A stretch of 64,000 bases of DNA from the NCBI RefSeq assembly GCF_037120725.1, contig NZ_JBBAXC010000008.1, positions 1-64,000 on the forward strand, written 5' to 3'. Below, in pieces: positions 1 to 8,827 of this stretch. A program made the position numbers and the translations under genes. Source of the stretch: Bacillus spongiae. GTDB taxonomy: Bacteria; Bacillota; Bacilli; Bacillales; Bacillaceae_K. The notes beneath the pieces were generated by a model. It saw only the letters and a program-made list of their open reading frames with translations, did not search any database and was not told where the DNA came from. Positions within the stretch are counted from its first letter, which is position 1, and every line of letters starts with the position of its first letter.

Positions 1-482
1 AAAGATGATTCTCCTGGTGTAGTGGATCTTCCAACTAGATAATGTGTAGCATCTTCTACCATATCCCATTCCAGTGTCACCTGAGAATCAGATGCGACTA
101 CCCTCACTTGGTGAGGTTCCGAAGTAGCTTGAGGTGTTATAGAAACTTCATTAGACGGTTGTAGAGACTGACTGTCTATCACTGCCCAAATAGTGTAGTA
201 ATACGTTACTCCATTTTCTACAGTTGAATCAGTATAAGATAATGTAGTAGGTTCTAACGGATCACTAATGATCAAAGATGATTCTCCTGGTGTAGTGGAT
301 CTTCCAACTAGATAATGTGTAGCGCCTTCTACTTTATCCCATTCCAGTGTCACTTGATTGTTTCCTGGAGTGGCTGTTAATTCAATGGAATCAGGATTTT
401 CAGGGACTTCAGCAGATACAAGTTGCACTCCACCTAAGATTATTGAAAATATCAAAAATAATATTATGAATTTCTGTTTCAT
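1..482 (-). CDS. Secreted fibronectin type III repeat protein (3' end off window)
   Basis: The gene starts with ATG at 480-482 on the minus strand behind a good ribosome site (AAAGGAGA) and runs off the left edge, so only the first 160 residues are seen. Residues 1-24 form a signal peptide (MKQKFIILFLIFSIILGG...SA). Two fibronectin-III-like modules follow, each with the pattern TLEWD..E.ATHYLVGRST and YTDSTVENGVTYYYTIWAV. The DNA at 1-80 and 274-354 is almost identical, giving a period of 273 bp (91 residues), so the modules duplicated recently. Such modules usually mediate binding on secreted or surface proteins; the ligand is unknown. A truncated relative of the same gene lies at 12332-12533, including that copy's 3' end. 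Confidence 0.75.
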   Translation of the reverse strand, partial: MKQKFIILFLIFSIILGGVQLVSAEVPENPDSIELTATPGNNQVTLEWDKVEGATHYLVGRSTTPGESSLIISDPLEPTTLSYTDSTVENGVTYYYTIWAVIDSQSLQPSNEVSITPQATSEPHQVRVVASDSQVTLEWDMVEDATHYLVGRSTTPGESS

Positions 483-1174
483 AAAGAGTTCTCCTTTTAT
501 TAGAGTAGTATTGATGTAAAACTTTAGTAAAATGATAGATGTATATCAACCCTCTTATGTACAATTCAAATTATTCTTAGTTGAAAACTAGGAATTTAGA
601 TAAAAAAATTCAAAAATATTCGTTCTTATAAACATAAAGTTATTAATATAACAATAATAGAAATGAAGCATTCTAGTTTTATCACTTAGATCATCTATAT
701 ACCTGCCTTATAGTTAGAGAATATGGGTCAGAGGTGCATCTACTTCTAATGAACGGAATCCTTCTATATATAAGAGTTATGTTAGTTTCATTAATTTCCA
801 CAAACTCTTCTTCTATATTACTTTAAAGCTCTAAAGTTTACAATGAAAAAATGTTAGTACATATTACGAATCTTTATAGTAGTTGTTGAGTTCTGGTACA
901 AAAAATGAAAGTAATCTCATTTCACCGCTCATTCAGGGTGGCCGTTATTCTGAACTTCATTTACCCGAGATAATCTATACAGACCTACGTGAAGGAATGA
1001 ATCTGTACGGTCAGCTCATGAAGGGCCTTCAAATTGTTTAGGGACACGTACACCGATGGATTGATAGATACTTCCCTGAGTACACAAAGCTTTTTTAGTG
1101 ATTGGGAGAGGAAAACTTCATTACAAGAGTTACGACCGTGCGTTTTTCTGTAATTGAGAAGAACCTTTCTTATG
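483..1174. other. Gene-poor stretch
   Basis: I see no convincing gene here. All frames are closed by many stops and no SD-plus-start combination leads to a long reading frame. The stretch is AT-rich, like the other eroded gaps of the first 21 kb. Confidence 0.5.
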
Positions 1175-1212
1175 AAAGGGCCATTATCTTGAAGACTTGA
1201 GTTCGAGATAAA
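1175..1212 (+). repeat. Dispersed repeat copy 1 (plus orientation)
   Basis: The copy reads AAAGGGCCATTATCTTGAAG followed by ACTTGAGTTCGAGATAA. It is preceded by a short hairpin (CCTTTC-ttat-GAAAGG). The core is shared with copies at 6970, 8496, 11224, 11961 and 14823. Confidence 0.7.
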
Positions 1213-1512
1213 TTTTTAATCAAATTGAATTATATTGAAGGATATCCCTGTTGAATTAAATTCTCTAGTAATGTACAGGATTGCAAAAAACTTCAGAATC
1301 AAAGTGCTCAATCTATCTATTGAACTTCATTTTCATAAATATACAGTTTATTTGAAACAAAATCTTTTAGACTTAACCGTTATTCCTTCGTTCTGTATAT
1401 TTGAAAGAATACACTATAGAAAAGGTTTGTATAGGGAAGTTGTCTAATCACTATTATAAGACTTTCATATACTAATAATGGGACTACCGGAAAAGTCCCA
1501 ATACTCCTTTCG

Positions 1513-1547
1513 AAAGCTACGTGGAACGGCACACACGTAGCTTTTTT
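1513..1547 (+). terminator. Rho-independent terminator
   Basis: Perfect 11-bp stem AAAGCTACGTG / CACGTAGCTTT with a 10-base loop, followed by a T run. No intact gene precedes it, so it probably belonged to a gene that has decayed. Confidence 0.75.
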
Positions 1548-1636
1548 ATGTCAATCTAGTTATTTGTACAGGCATTCTTTGTCTAGTTACATAAAATACT
1601 GTGAGGTGAAAATTAAGAAGAAAGGAGTTGATTCTG

Positions 1637-1945
1637 ATGGGACAACCTAACTTTCCGGATATGTTTAATGACTTACCAGATTTAGATAAAAATCAAACCC
1701 TCTTATTTCTTCTTGCAACTGTTGGACAAGAAGAGCTCGCTCTCGCCCACATTATGAACGCAGAAGGCGAGAAAATTCAAGCTGCTGTGATGGCTTTCGA
1801 AGATGATTGCTTAACCATCGAAGATTTACTTGCAGTGAACGATAATGTGAATGAAACACTCAAACATGTTATTAAAAAAGAAATGTTACTTCAATTTAAA
1901 GTAGAAAATGTCATCGAGCTATTTGAAGTCGTCGAAGATTGCTAG
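1637..1945 (+). CDS. Small protein heading the beta-helix gene cluster
   Basis: A 102-residue acidic protein. A TTG nine bases upstream (1628) directly abuts the ribosome site AGAAAGGAG, so the ATG at 1637, at normal spacing, is the better start. The central segment LLFLLATVGQEELALAHIM followed by NAEGEKIQ resembles a motif I recall from small uncharacterised Bacillus proteins found near surface and spore-associated repeat proteins; this is recollection, not a search result. The C-terminus is mostly helical and acidic, without signal peptide or membrane segment. The gene lies 45 bases before the first beta-helix gene on the same strand and is probably co-transcribed. A SigmaK-like -10 (CATAAAATA, 1590-1598) lies upstream, but no matching -35 is found at the normal distance. 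Confidence 0.7.
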   Translation: MGQPNFPDMFNDLPDLDKNQTLLFLLATVGQEELALAHIMNAEGEKIQAAVMAFEDDCLTIEDLLAVNDNVNETLKHVIKKEMLLQFKVENVIELFEVVEDC

Positions 1946-1990
1946 GAATGAACAGTCAAGACAATATCTAATTAGAAAGGAGGGAGAAAA

Positions 1991-2992
1991 ATGACAATTT
2001 TTATTGTACCAGATGACTTTCCTACCGTTCAGGCTGTAATTGATAACGTTGTTCCTCCTATTCTTGTATCGGGAGATTCAATTGAAGTAAGAGCTGGGAT
2101 GTTTCCTTCATTCGTGCTACCGGATGAAGATCAAAATGTAGACCCTCTTGAACGTGTTCGAATCGCTGGTTGTGGAATCGGTAGAACCATCTTTTTCGGG
2201 GGAGCAAGTGATGGTGTTGTGATTGATGGGTCACCACAGACTTATTTAAAGGATTTTACTGTACAAGGGTATAGTGGAAGTGGTGTCCTCCTTCAGGTAG
2301 GACCGAACTTGAGTGGTGATAACTGCGTGATTGAAAATGTCGAAGCAACATTCAACGAAGTTGGCTTTGATATTCAAACGGATGACAATACACTCGTCAA
2401 CAATATCGCAACGTCGAATGCAACGGGAGAAGGCGATGGTTTTGAGATTAGTGGAAGCACTAATTTTCTCAAGGGAAATACAAGTAAAGAAAATACAACA
2501 GGATATCATGTCTCCGGGATATTAAATAGATTGGCCAATAATGTAGCCAAAGAAAATACTGAGGATGGATTTTTGTTAGATGATTCTGGATCTATCACGA
2601 TATTAGATGGAAATACAGCTCTTAAGAATAATATTGGAATCAACTGTCAAACAGACAATAACCGAATTGTAGAAAACAAAGTATGTAATAATACGACCAT
2701 AGGGATTGCATTGGTTGGAGCAGAAGGTGCTGAGCCTAATGGGAATCGTGTTGACTGGAATATTGTTCGCGGAAATGGGACAATGGGTCAACCGGATAAT
2801 GCGGGGATTTTTGTAATCGATGGTGCGGGTACTGTAGAGCCGAATTCGATTACCTTTAATAAATTAAAGTTAAATGAAGATTTCAGCATCCTAGACGGAG
2901 CAGGTCTTGCAACGCCAAATATTTATAATGGTAATGTGTGCACAGACAACCCAAGTAGTCCAATGGAAGCCTGTGATCCAGGGATCAATTAA
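1991..2992 (+). CDS. Right-handed beta-helix repeat protein, paralog 1
   Basis: A 333-residue protein with strong ribosome site AAAGGAGGGAG. The N-terminal module (VPDDFPTVQAVID ... GDSIEVRAG ... IAGCGIGRTIFFGG) is shared with the paralogs at 3053, 4291 and 5765. Residues about 75-300 are N/G-rich short repeats (NNIATSN, GNTSKEN, NNVAKEN, GNTALKN, ENKVCNN) that mark PbH1 coils of a parallel beta-helix. There is no signal peptide, so export by the general pathway is not expected. This copy is the most divergent of the cytoplasmic-type paralogs, and its C-terminus (CTDNPSSPMEACDPGIN) keeps the paired cysteines of the family. The fold is often used for polysaccharide binding or cleavage, but I see no catalytic motif. 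From context I infer a spore-surface structural role. Confidence 0.8.
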   Translation: MTIFIVPDDFPTVQAVIDNVVPPILVSGDSIEVRAGMFPSFVLPDEDQNVDPLERVRIAGCGIGRTIFFGGASDGVVIDGSPQTYLKDFTVQGYSGSGVLLQVGPNLSGDNCVIENVEATFNEVGFDIQTDDNTLVNNIATSNATGEGDGFEISGSTNFLKGNTSKENTTGYHVSGILNRLANNVAKENTEDGFLLDDSGSITILDGNTALKNNIGINCQTDNNRIVENKVCNNTTIGIALVGAEGAEPNGNRVDWNIVRGNGTMGQPDNAGIFVIDGAGTVEPNSITFNKLKLNEDFSILDGAGLATPNIYNGNVCTDNPSSPMEACDPGIN

Positions 2993-3052
2993 TGTTGAAA
3001 GTTTTGTATCTGATTATCATGAAAATTTATAGAAGAAGGGAGGTAGACAAAT

Positions 3053-3949
3053 ATGGTTTTACGAATTGTGCCTACAGTTGCTTTTCCAACGGTTCAGGAT
3101 GCCATTGACGTTTCAAGTCCAGGAGACAGCATAAAAATATTAGCTGGTAAGTTTGATGGTTTTGAAGTGACGGTTCAGGGTTTGAAAATATTCGGCTGTG
3201 GGATTGGAAGGACAATTATTGAAGGGGTACCCGCTGGTGGTGGAATGAATGGAGTCTTGGTAATTGCCAATCTTAACATGTTACAAGGGTTTACGATTCA
3301 AGGATTTATCGGTAATGGCATAAGCGTAGTTAATAACGGTTGCATACTAAAAGATATAGAGTCAATAAACAATCAAGGTGCTGGTTTTTTAATTATTAAC
3401 CCTGATAATTACCTAACTAGATGTATAGCTGCATTTAATACTACTGGGTACAATATTACTACTAGTAGTTTAGTGTTCGATTGCCAATCCTTTTTAAATA
3501 AAATGAATGGATTTGAAACTATTGGTAATGATATTTCTATAATAAATAGTACTAGTGAGAAAAATGGTGAGAATGGGGTATTGGTAGGTGAAACCAACAC
3601 AATATTTGAAAATAAAATTCAAAATAATAGGACCGATGGAGTTGAACTGACCGATGAAAATAGTAACATTCAAAGGAATACGATTTGCCATAACGGGTCT
3701 AATGGAATCTCCGTACTTACAGGAGTAAGCGGAAACAGTATTGATTCCAATATTGTTCGTAACAATGGGACAGATATTACAAATGCTGGTATTTTAGTAG
3801 AAGATGGTGCGATGGATAATGACATTCGATTCAACAAAGCAAAGGACAACGTTGAATTTGACATTGAAGCACAAGGTGCTGCTTTTGCTGATAACACCTT
3901 CGATGCTAACCAGTGTGGTAGTAGTGATCCTGCTACGATATGCACTTAA
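3053..3949 (+). CDS. Right-handed beta-helix repeat protein, paralog 2
   Basis: A 298-residue member of the family with ribosome site AAGGGAGG. The N-terminal cap MVLRIVPTVAFPTVQDAIDV, GDSIKILAGKFDGFEV and FGCGIGRTII is nearly identical to the next paralog. The middle (residues about 85-230) consists of PbH1-type coils with low conservation. The C-terminal cap IDSNIVRNNGT ... RFNKAKDN ... FDANQCGSSDPATIC is conserved and ends in two cysteines. It has no signal peptide or membrane segment. It lies 60 bases after paralog 1 and has its own ribosome site, which suggests a shared transcript. Conserved caps around a divergent middle suggest selection or recombination acting on the coils. Confidence 0.8.
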   Translation: MVLRIVPTVAFPTVQDAIDVSSPGDSIKILAGKFDGFEVTVQGLKIFGCGIGRTIIEGVPAGGGMNGVLVIANLNMLQGFTIQGFIGNGISVVNNGCILKDIESINNQGAGFLIINPDNYLTRCIAAFNTTGYNITTSSLVFDCQSFLNKMNGFETIGNDISIINSTSEKNGENGVLVGETNTIFENKIQNNRTDGVELTDENSNIQRNTICHNGSNGISVLTGVSGNSIDSNIVRNNGTDITNAGILVEDGAMDNDIRFNKAKDNVEFDIEAQGAAFADNTFDANQCGSSDPATICT

Positions 3950-4290
3950 TTCATCATATTTCTTCCTATGTCCTACAACTTTTCTTGAATCTCAATGGTC
4001 CTTTAACTAATTATTCGATTTTCTTCATCCTCATTTTTGACAAATCCTTAACGTCGGTATTTTCCTTCTCCGTTTATAGTTATGCAGTCTGTCTAATATC
4101 TAAATATCTCTATGCTTAAAGGAGCTTGATATGCTACACGTAATGTTTACAAGGGAAATAGATGTGCGGAAAATCTAAAGGAATGTTCAGATTTCAATGT
4201 GGAAAAGGATAGGTCCGTACTGGATAGTTTCTTTCTATCTTCTGTACCTGATAACCATGAGAATTTTATGAAGAAAGGAGGGGAATAAAT
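3950..4290. other. Intergenic gap between beta-helix paralogs
   Basis: No gene is seen. The last 50 bases resemble the leader of the preceding paralog (CTGAT-A--CATGA-AATTTTAT-GAAGAA-GGAGG), so the leader was duplicated with the gene. No terminator with a T run is visible. Confidence 0.5.
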
Positions 4291-5238
4291 ATGGTTTTAC
4301 GTACTGTGCCTACAGTTGCTTTTCCAACGGTTCAGGATGCCATTGATGCATCGACTTCTGGAGACAGCATTAAAATCTTAGCTGGGACATTCGATGGGTT
4401 TGAGGTAAACGTGGAAAATCTGAAAATCTTCGGCTGTGGGATTGGTCGGACGATTATTGCGGGAGCTCCAGCGCAAGGAAGTAACAACGGTGTGGTTGTG
4501 GATGCTGACCGAACAACATTGCAAGGGTTTACCGTGCAAGGGTTCGATCAATCTGGAGTAATCTCCCTATCCTCTAACAATGTTCTAAAAGAAATCGAGT
4601 CCAAACTTAATAATAATGGTTTTTTTACAGGTTCTAATAACACTTTCTTGAATTGTATAGCTTCTTTTAATCTCATTGGTTTTTTAAGTCGAGGAGGCAG
4701 TAGTTGTATTATAAGTTGTGATAGTAGTCAAAATAGCCAACATGGTTTTGATCTTACTCTTACTATAGCTTATAAATTCATTTCAAATACTACTAAAAGA
4801 AATGGACTAACTGGGTTCAGATTACTGACTAGTTTGGGCAACTTAGCAGTCTCCAACACGCTGTTTGCAAACAAAGTATTTAAAAATGGTGATGACGGAA
4901 TTCGCTTACAAACAATTCCAGGTGGCCCCACCCCCACAAGCAATAATAATATTATAGAAAATGTAGTATGTGACAATGAGGATAGTGGTATTAGATTGTT
5001 TCTTTTTGCTAGTGAAAACGTGATTGACTCCAATATTGTCCGTAACAACGGCACTGCTAATTCTGACGCAGGAATCCTAATCGAAGATAGCGCAGTTGAC
5101 AACACCATTCGTTTCAACAAAGCGAAAAATAACTTCGAATTTGATATCGAAGCCATTCCGCCTGCTGACGTTAACAACACTTTCGACGGCAACAAATGTA
5201 GTAACAGTTTTCCGCCTACAGGTATCTGTGATTCTTAA
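4291..5238 (+). CDS. Right-handed beta-helix repeat protein, paralog 3
   Basis: A 315-residue family member with ribosome site AAAGGAGGGG. The N-terminal cap (MVLRTVPTVAFPTVQDAIDA, GDSIKILAGTFDGFEV, FGCGIGRTIIAGAPAQGSNN) and C-terminal cap (NIVRNNGTANSDAGILIEDS, RFNKAKNNFEFDIEA, CSNSFPPTGIC) match its neighbours, while the central coils differ. Positions 4482-4545 are also found as an isolated relic at 14318-14390. It is the last plus-strand gene of the cluster and is followed by a hairpin. No export signal is present. The function is inferred only as structural or glycan-binding. Confidence 0.8.
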   Translation: MVLRTVPTVAFPTVQDAIDASTSGDSIKILAGTFDGFEVNVENLKIFGCGIGRTIIAGAPAQGSNNGVVVDADRTTLQGFTVQGFDQSGVISLSSNNVLKEIESKLNNNGFFTGSNNTFLNCIASFNLIGFLSRGGSSCIISCDSSQNSQHGFDLTLTIAYKFISNTTKRNGLTGFRLLTSLGNLAVSNTLFANKVFKNGDDGIRLQTIPGGPTPTSNNNIIENVVCDNEDSGIRLFLFASENVIDSNIVRNNGTANSDAGILIEDSAVDNTIRFNKAKNNFEFDIEAIPPADVNNTFDGNKCSNSFPPTGICDS

Positions 5239-5244
5239 TAAGCA

Positions 5245-5269
5245 AAACTCTCTTTTAAAAGGAGAGTTT
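5245..5269 (+). terminator. Hairpin after beta-helix paralog 3
   Basis: Stem AAACTCTC / GAGAGTTT with a T/A-rich centre, seven bases after the stop codon. A T run follows about ten bases later. Confidence 0.5.
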
Positions 5270-5312
5270 GTACATATTTTTTCATTAAGCTTGATGGTGA
5301 TGTGGCTGCACC

Positions 5313-5558
5313 CTAAGAAAGAGCCTTAGTTGAGGGTAAATATGAAACAGATGATTGTATACCTGTGGTACCAACCCCCGGTATACTTTCAATAATTGTT
5401 TTGCCAATGCCACAACCAAATATGTTTAAATTATTCCTATAACTTGCATTAAATCCATCAAATATTCCAGCTAATATTTTTATACTATCTCCATCGGTTG
5501 AAGCATTGATTGCATCTTGTGTCATTGGAAACATAGTTGGTACAATTCTTAATACCAT
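5313..5558 (-). pseudogene. Truncated beta-helix paralog (N-terminal cap only)
   Basis: From ATG 5558 the frame encodes the family cap (MVLRIVPTMFPMTQDAINAS, GDSIKILAGIFDGF, IFGCGIGKTIIESIPG). Similarity to the family is lost near 5365 and the frame closes at 5313. The C-terminal 200 or so residues are missing, and the segment before GCGIG is altered (FNASYRNNLN). An intact upstream region with the same promoter-like block as the 5765-6706 gene shows this was once a full copy. Its ribosome site (CGGAGAA) is weaker than in the intact copies. Confidence 0.7.
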
Positions 5559-5579
5559 ATTTGTTATTCTCCGAGTTAC

Positions 5580-5607
5580 TATAGTATATAATAGATGGAC
5601 AAGTGGT
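5580..5607 (-). promoter_or_regulatory. SigmaK-like promoter of the truncated beta-helix copy
   Basis: On the minus strand, AC, 17 bases, then TATACTATA. The SigmaK consensus is AC-N16/17-CATANNNTA; only the first base of the -10 differs. The same arrangement precedes the intact paralog on this strand. Confidence 0.5.
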
Positions 5608-5730
5608 GTTTGTGCTATATGTGAAATTAGATATTGGGGATAGAGAAAATTATTTTTCATGTGTGAAAATCGTAATTTTAATAAATATACTTATAAACAC
5701 ATGAACGCATTAACTATTCTTCCATTATGT

Positions 5731-5759
5731 AAAACCTCTCTATTCAAAAAAGAGGTTTT
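5731..5759 (-). terminator. Hairpin downstream of minus-strand beta-helix gene
   Basis: Stem AAAACCTCT / AGAGGTTTT with a loop containing an A run, directly after the stop codon of the gene at 5765-6706. Confidence 0.6.
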
Positions 5760-5764
5760 GTTTA

Positions 5765-6706
5765 TTAAGAATCACATATTGAAGGGGGATCACTACTCCC
5801 ACACTGGTTTCCATCAAATGTATTGTTATTAAAAGCATTGCCTAGCGCTTCAATGTCAAATTCGATATTATTTCTCGCTTTGTTGAATCGAATCGTGTTA
5901 CTAGTTGCACCATCGTTAACTAAGGTGCCTGCGTCTGTCACATCTGTCCCATTGTTACGAACAATGTTGGAGTCGATGATGTTGTTATCAGAAATTCCCA
6001 CATCATAACCGTTTCCTGCATTGTTGCATACTATATTGTTAATTACATTGTTATTATTTACGTCAATTCTGAACCCGGTGTTATTTAGAAATACTTTGTT
6101 CTTAATAAAAGTATTAAAACCATCAGGACCATTTAAATTATCCAAATCAACACCCACACTATTTTCTTTGGCAATGTTAGATATGAATTTGTTGCCGATA
6201 CCATTATTGTTGACACCACTAGCTGTTTGATATCCTGTACCATTTCGAAAGCTGTTACAGGTAATTATGCAAGTATGTTCTGAAAGTGAAGTAAGTTGAA
6301 AACCTGTTTCATTTTCAGAATGAAAGGAAGCAACGCAATTAATAATTAGATTATTATCAGTGCGGAGGTCGAAACCGTCGCTCCCATTAAACCTTGATTC
6401 AATATCTTTTAATACGTTATTATTACCTGATTCAACAAATACACCGTCTCCAGTAAACCCCTGAACCGTAAAGGCTTGTAAAATGATTCGGTTCGCATTC
6501 ACAGCCACACCGTTACTACTGCCTTGTGAAGGTGCCCCTTCAATAATCGTTCGCCCAATGCCACAACCGAAAATCTTTAAATTGTCTACATCTACTTCAA
6601 ACCCGTCAAACTTTCCAGCTAGTATTTTAATGCTATCGCCTTCACTCGACGCATCAATGGCATCCTGTACGTTTGGAAACATAGTAGGTACAATTCTAAA
6701 TACCAT
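5765..6706 (-). CDS. Right-handed beta-helix repeat protein, paralog 4
   Basis: A 313-residue family member on the opposite strand, with ribosome site AAAGGAGGG. The N-terminal cap is MVFRIVPTMFPNVQDAIDAS, GDSIKILAGKFDGFEV, FGCGIGRTIIEGAPSQGSSN. The coils run from about 75 to 240 (LKDIESRFNGSDG, IINCVAS, NIAKENSVG, NKVFLNNTG, NNIVCNNAGNG). The C-terminal cap is NIVRNNGTDVTDAG, RFNKARNN and QCGSSDPPSIC. It has no signal peptide. Upstream lies an AC-N17-TATACTATA block, one base from the SigmaK consensus, so expression in the mother cell late in sporulation is likely. I infer a coat or exosporium component; an intracellular glycan-binding role cannot be excluded. Confidence 0.82.
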   Translation of the reverse strand: MVFRIVPTMFPNVQDAIDASSEGDSIKILAGKFDGFEVDVDNLKIFGCGIGRTIIEGAPSQGSSNGVAVNANRIILQAFTVQGFTGDGVFVESGNNNVLKDIESRFNGSDGFDLRTDNNLIINCVASFHSENETGFQLTSLSEHTCIITCNSFRNGTGYQTASGVNNNGIGNKFISNIAKENSVGVDLDNLNGPDGFNTFIKNKVFLNNTGFRIDVNNNNVINNIVCNNAGNGYDVGISDNNIIDSNIVRNNGTDVTDAGTLVNDGATSNTIRFNKARNNIEFDIEALGNAFNNNTFDGNQCGSSDPPSICDS

Positions 6707-6736
6707 ATTCGTTACCCTCCTTTCTATTAGAGTTAC

Positions 6737-6764
6737 TATAGTATACGAAAGAAGGACAAGGGGT
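6737..6764 (-). promoter_or_regulatory. SigmaK-like promoter of beta-helix paralog 4
   Basis: Minus strand AC (6763-6764), 17 bases, TATACTATA (6737-6745). One mismatch to CATANNNTA, with exact spacing. The block from here toward the ATG is similar to the one before the truncated copy. Confidence 0.55.
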
Positions 6765-6969
6765 GTTTGGACTTCTGGTAAAGAAATAAGTAGTAGTTTT
6801 CATGAGTGAAAGTCGTATTTTTGAATTAATTTGTTCCCATAAATAAGATAATCATGGGTATATAAAAGTTGGAATATTATTAAATAGTATTTAGTAGGTA
6901 ATGTGGAAAAAGAGAGGTGTTGGAATGAATACGAGGAGTTTCAATGTGAATTAATTAACTTCTTTTAAG

Positions 6970-6998
6970 GCTATCCTGAATTCAAGTCTTCAGCTATA
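6970..6998 (-). repeat. Dispersed repeat copy 2 (minus orientation)
   Basis: Plus-strand text TATCCTGAATTCAAGTCTTC then AGCTATA, matching TATCTCGAATTCAAGYCTTC of copies 4 and 6. It could be the left end of a unit ending at the copy at 8532. Confidence 0.65.
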
Positions 6999-7209
6999 CC
7001 AGCTAATATAAGTCAATACTTTTTAAATATTCTACTAGATTAAAGATGACATAATTAAAAATATGTATGACAAAGAAGCTTCAATGTTTCTAATTAAAGT
7101 TTTTTGTAAGTTATGTAATTATTTGTATTGATTTATGCAGTGTATCTTCGTTTATGCTTTAATATGGCATAAATCCAATGCAATAGCTTGTTGGCACAAG
7201 CTATGATGG

Positions 7210-8247
7210 CTACTTTGTGAGGCTTGCCCTCACTTCTTTTTTGTCATAATACGCTCGTATCTTTACATTTCGATTGTTGGTTAATCCACACTGAACAGCT
7301 GTATAAAGCGTTTGACGGAGCTTAGTAGATCCTCTTTTGGTAATTCGATTGATTGTTGCTGTAAACTTACCAGATTGGTAAACCCTTGGATCAATCCCGG
7401 CATAAGCTACTAGTTTTTTCGGGTGACTAAACTGCGTGACATCGCCTATTTCTGAAATTAGTGTCGCTGCTATTTTAGTCCCTATCCCTGGGAGGGATGT
7501 AAGAATCTCATATTCCTCAAACTTCATCGCTAGCGATTCGATTTCCTTTTCTAGTACGTTCAGAAACTCTCGTTGTTGAAGAAGCATTTGAATATACATT
7601 TTTAGCGTAACCAAATGGCTTTGATACAGTGTCTTCTTAAATGGGTTCTGTTCTGCTGACTCTTTTAACTTCAAAGCCTTCTCATAAAACCACCCATACG
7701 ATCTTTTTCCTCCTATACCGTACATTTCCGTAGCTAATTCTATTGTTGGTACCTTTAATACTTCATGAGAAGTAGGGTAGAGGAGTAGCATTTTTAAAGA
7801 TAAAGGCGCATATAAATTACTAAAAACCCCTTTATATTCAGGAAATACTTGATCGAGTATCGTTTGAAACTGAAGTTTTAGATGGACATAGTTCCGTGTT
7901 AAGGAATCGGTTGTCTATTTAGATTTCTCAGGTTCATCGTTTGAATATTTTTTGTTGATAGGCGACTAAGTCCTCTTTGTAATACATCTCGCATAAATGT
8001 TTCGCATCAGCTGGGTCTGATTTTACTTTAAGAAACAACGGAATTCACTAAATAGTACGCAATCCTTTTTTCCTCGAGAAACTGTAAAATAGGTTCATGG
8101 TAGTGCCCTGTAGATTCAAAAACAATGACAGGTTTTAATTCAGCGTGGCTTTCCACCTCTTTAAAAAACGAAGGGTTGCTTTCTTGCCAGGAAAGCTTGA
8201 ACTTGGCTTTCTCCTTTTGCGACATCCAGGCCAATCACTGGATCCAT
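7210..8247 (-). pseudogene. IS110-family transposase, broken by several frameshifts and stops
   Basis: The frame starts at ATG 8247 (MDPVIGLDVAKGESQVQAF), carrying the first Asp of the DEDD RuvC-like domain. It shifts frame near 8160 and resumes as SFFKEVESHAELKPVIVFES, TGHYHEPILQFLEEKRIAYY. A stop follows, then out-of-frame remnants KVKSDPADAKHLCEMY and YVHLKLQFQTILDQVF. From about 7790 to 7210 the C-terminal Transposase_20 part is intact (LPGIGTKIAATLISEIGDV, LVAYAGIDPRVYQSGKF, KRGSTKLRQTLY). At least four lesions make it inactive. IS110-family enzymes are RNA-guided recombinases; the ruined copy could still be a target or donor for a related active element elsewhere. Confidence 0.88.
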
Positions 8248-8457
8248 ATGGTATCACATCTCCTTTTAGTAGATTTGTCGGTAGCCCCTGTCTATCTTGT
8301 AGTGTCATAGCTTCGCTTGTTATGCGGGGTCTCTGCCCCAACCAGCCTCAAACATGTTTCTACAAGTAGGGGGTGGACAGTATAGCCGACGGGATCAAGT
8401 CCCAAGGGCCATTACGTTCTACCCCGGCTACCGTAATCATATATCAATATAAAAAAT
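8248..8457 (-). ncRNA. Candidate IS110 bridge-RNA region (decayed element)
   Basis: This is the non-coding left end upstream of the transposase start, the position where IS110-family elements encode their bridge RNA. On the minus strand it contains short inverted segments (GGGGCAGAGACCCC; GCCGGGG...CCC) and ends in a strong ribosome site (AAAAGGAGATG) before the ATG. The assignment follows from element architecture, not from a matched covariance model, and guide loops were not identified. Confidence 0.35.
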
Positions 8458-8486
8458 GGTCAACCAGAAATATTTTCTGGCTGACC
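8458..8486. other. 13-bp-stem hairpin at the IS110 edge
   Basis: GGTCAACCAGAAA / TTTCTGGCTGACC with one mismatch and a 3-base loop, preceded by an A run. On the minus strand this resembles a terminator. It sits between the IS110 left end and repeat copy 3. Confidence 0.55.
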
Positions 8487-8495
8487 TTATAATAC

Positions 8496-8532
8496 GAAGG
8501 GCCATTATCTTGAAGACTTGAAATCGAGATAA
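8496..8532 (+). repeat. Dispersed repeat copy 3 (plus orientation)
   Basis: GAAGGGCCATTATCTTGAAG then ACTTGAAATCGAGATAA, almost identical to copy 1 at 1175. Like copy 1 it is directly preceded by a hairpin. Confidence 0.7.
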
Positions 8533-8646
8533 ATTAGAAAATTAACTAGTATATAATAAAAGGAACAAATGGTGGATAATAATATTTCATTTTGACCAGA
8601 TGGATCTTATGTATAAAATGAACGATGTGAGGAAGCGTCCATATAA

Positions 8647-8769
8647 AAAGATGTTTATACTGATTCGAAAGGAAAAAACCATTATTCTATAGATACTCAA
8701 CATGGCAGATTTGAAAAGACTAATAAAAGAGGGAAGCACCTAGGAGAATTTAATTTTGAGAAAAAATAG
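8647..8769 (+). pseudogene. Remnant of a colicin-E3-type ribonuclease toxin C-terminus
   Basis: In one frame the sequence reads KDVYTDSKGKNHYSIDTQHG, RFEKTNKRGKHLGEFNFEKK, then a stop. This matches the end of the colicin E3 cytotoxic domain, which has D-S-Q-H-G-E-L-E and HLGSF; the aligned D, H and E are its catalytic residues. Just upstream, in another frame, KRPYKK looks like the preceding segment, so a frameshift and loss of the delivery part are likely. About 60 bases separate it from the next gene, the usual toxin-immunity order. No intact toxin start remains. Confidence 0.6.
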
Positions 8770-8827
8770 AATATTCAGATAAATAAAACAGGCATGATTT
8801 AATCATAAATAGGTAGTGAAAGATAGA

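Noticed and set aside
1021..1060. AAGGGCCTTCAAATTGTTTA as a seventh dispersed repeat copy
   Set aside because: Only the AAGGGCC part matches; the diagnostic GAATTCGAGATAA half is missing.
1235..1447. 70-codon open frame on the plus strand after repeat copy 1
   Set aside because: Non-ATG start, no ribosome site at useful distance, composition of eroded AT-rich DNA, no similarity I recognise.
1568..1598. SigmaK promoter before the gene at 1637
   Set aside because: The -10 CATAAAATA fits, but the nearest AC is 20 bases away instead of 16-17; mentioned only in the gene entry.
2246..2509. Open frames opposite the beta-helix genes (also 3670-3945, 4770-5195, 13680-14078)
   Set aside because: Antisense shadows produced by the repetitive N/G-rich codons of the real genes; no ribosome sites.
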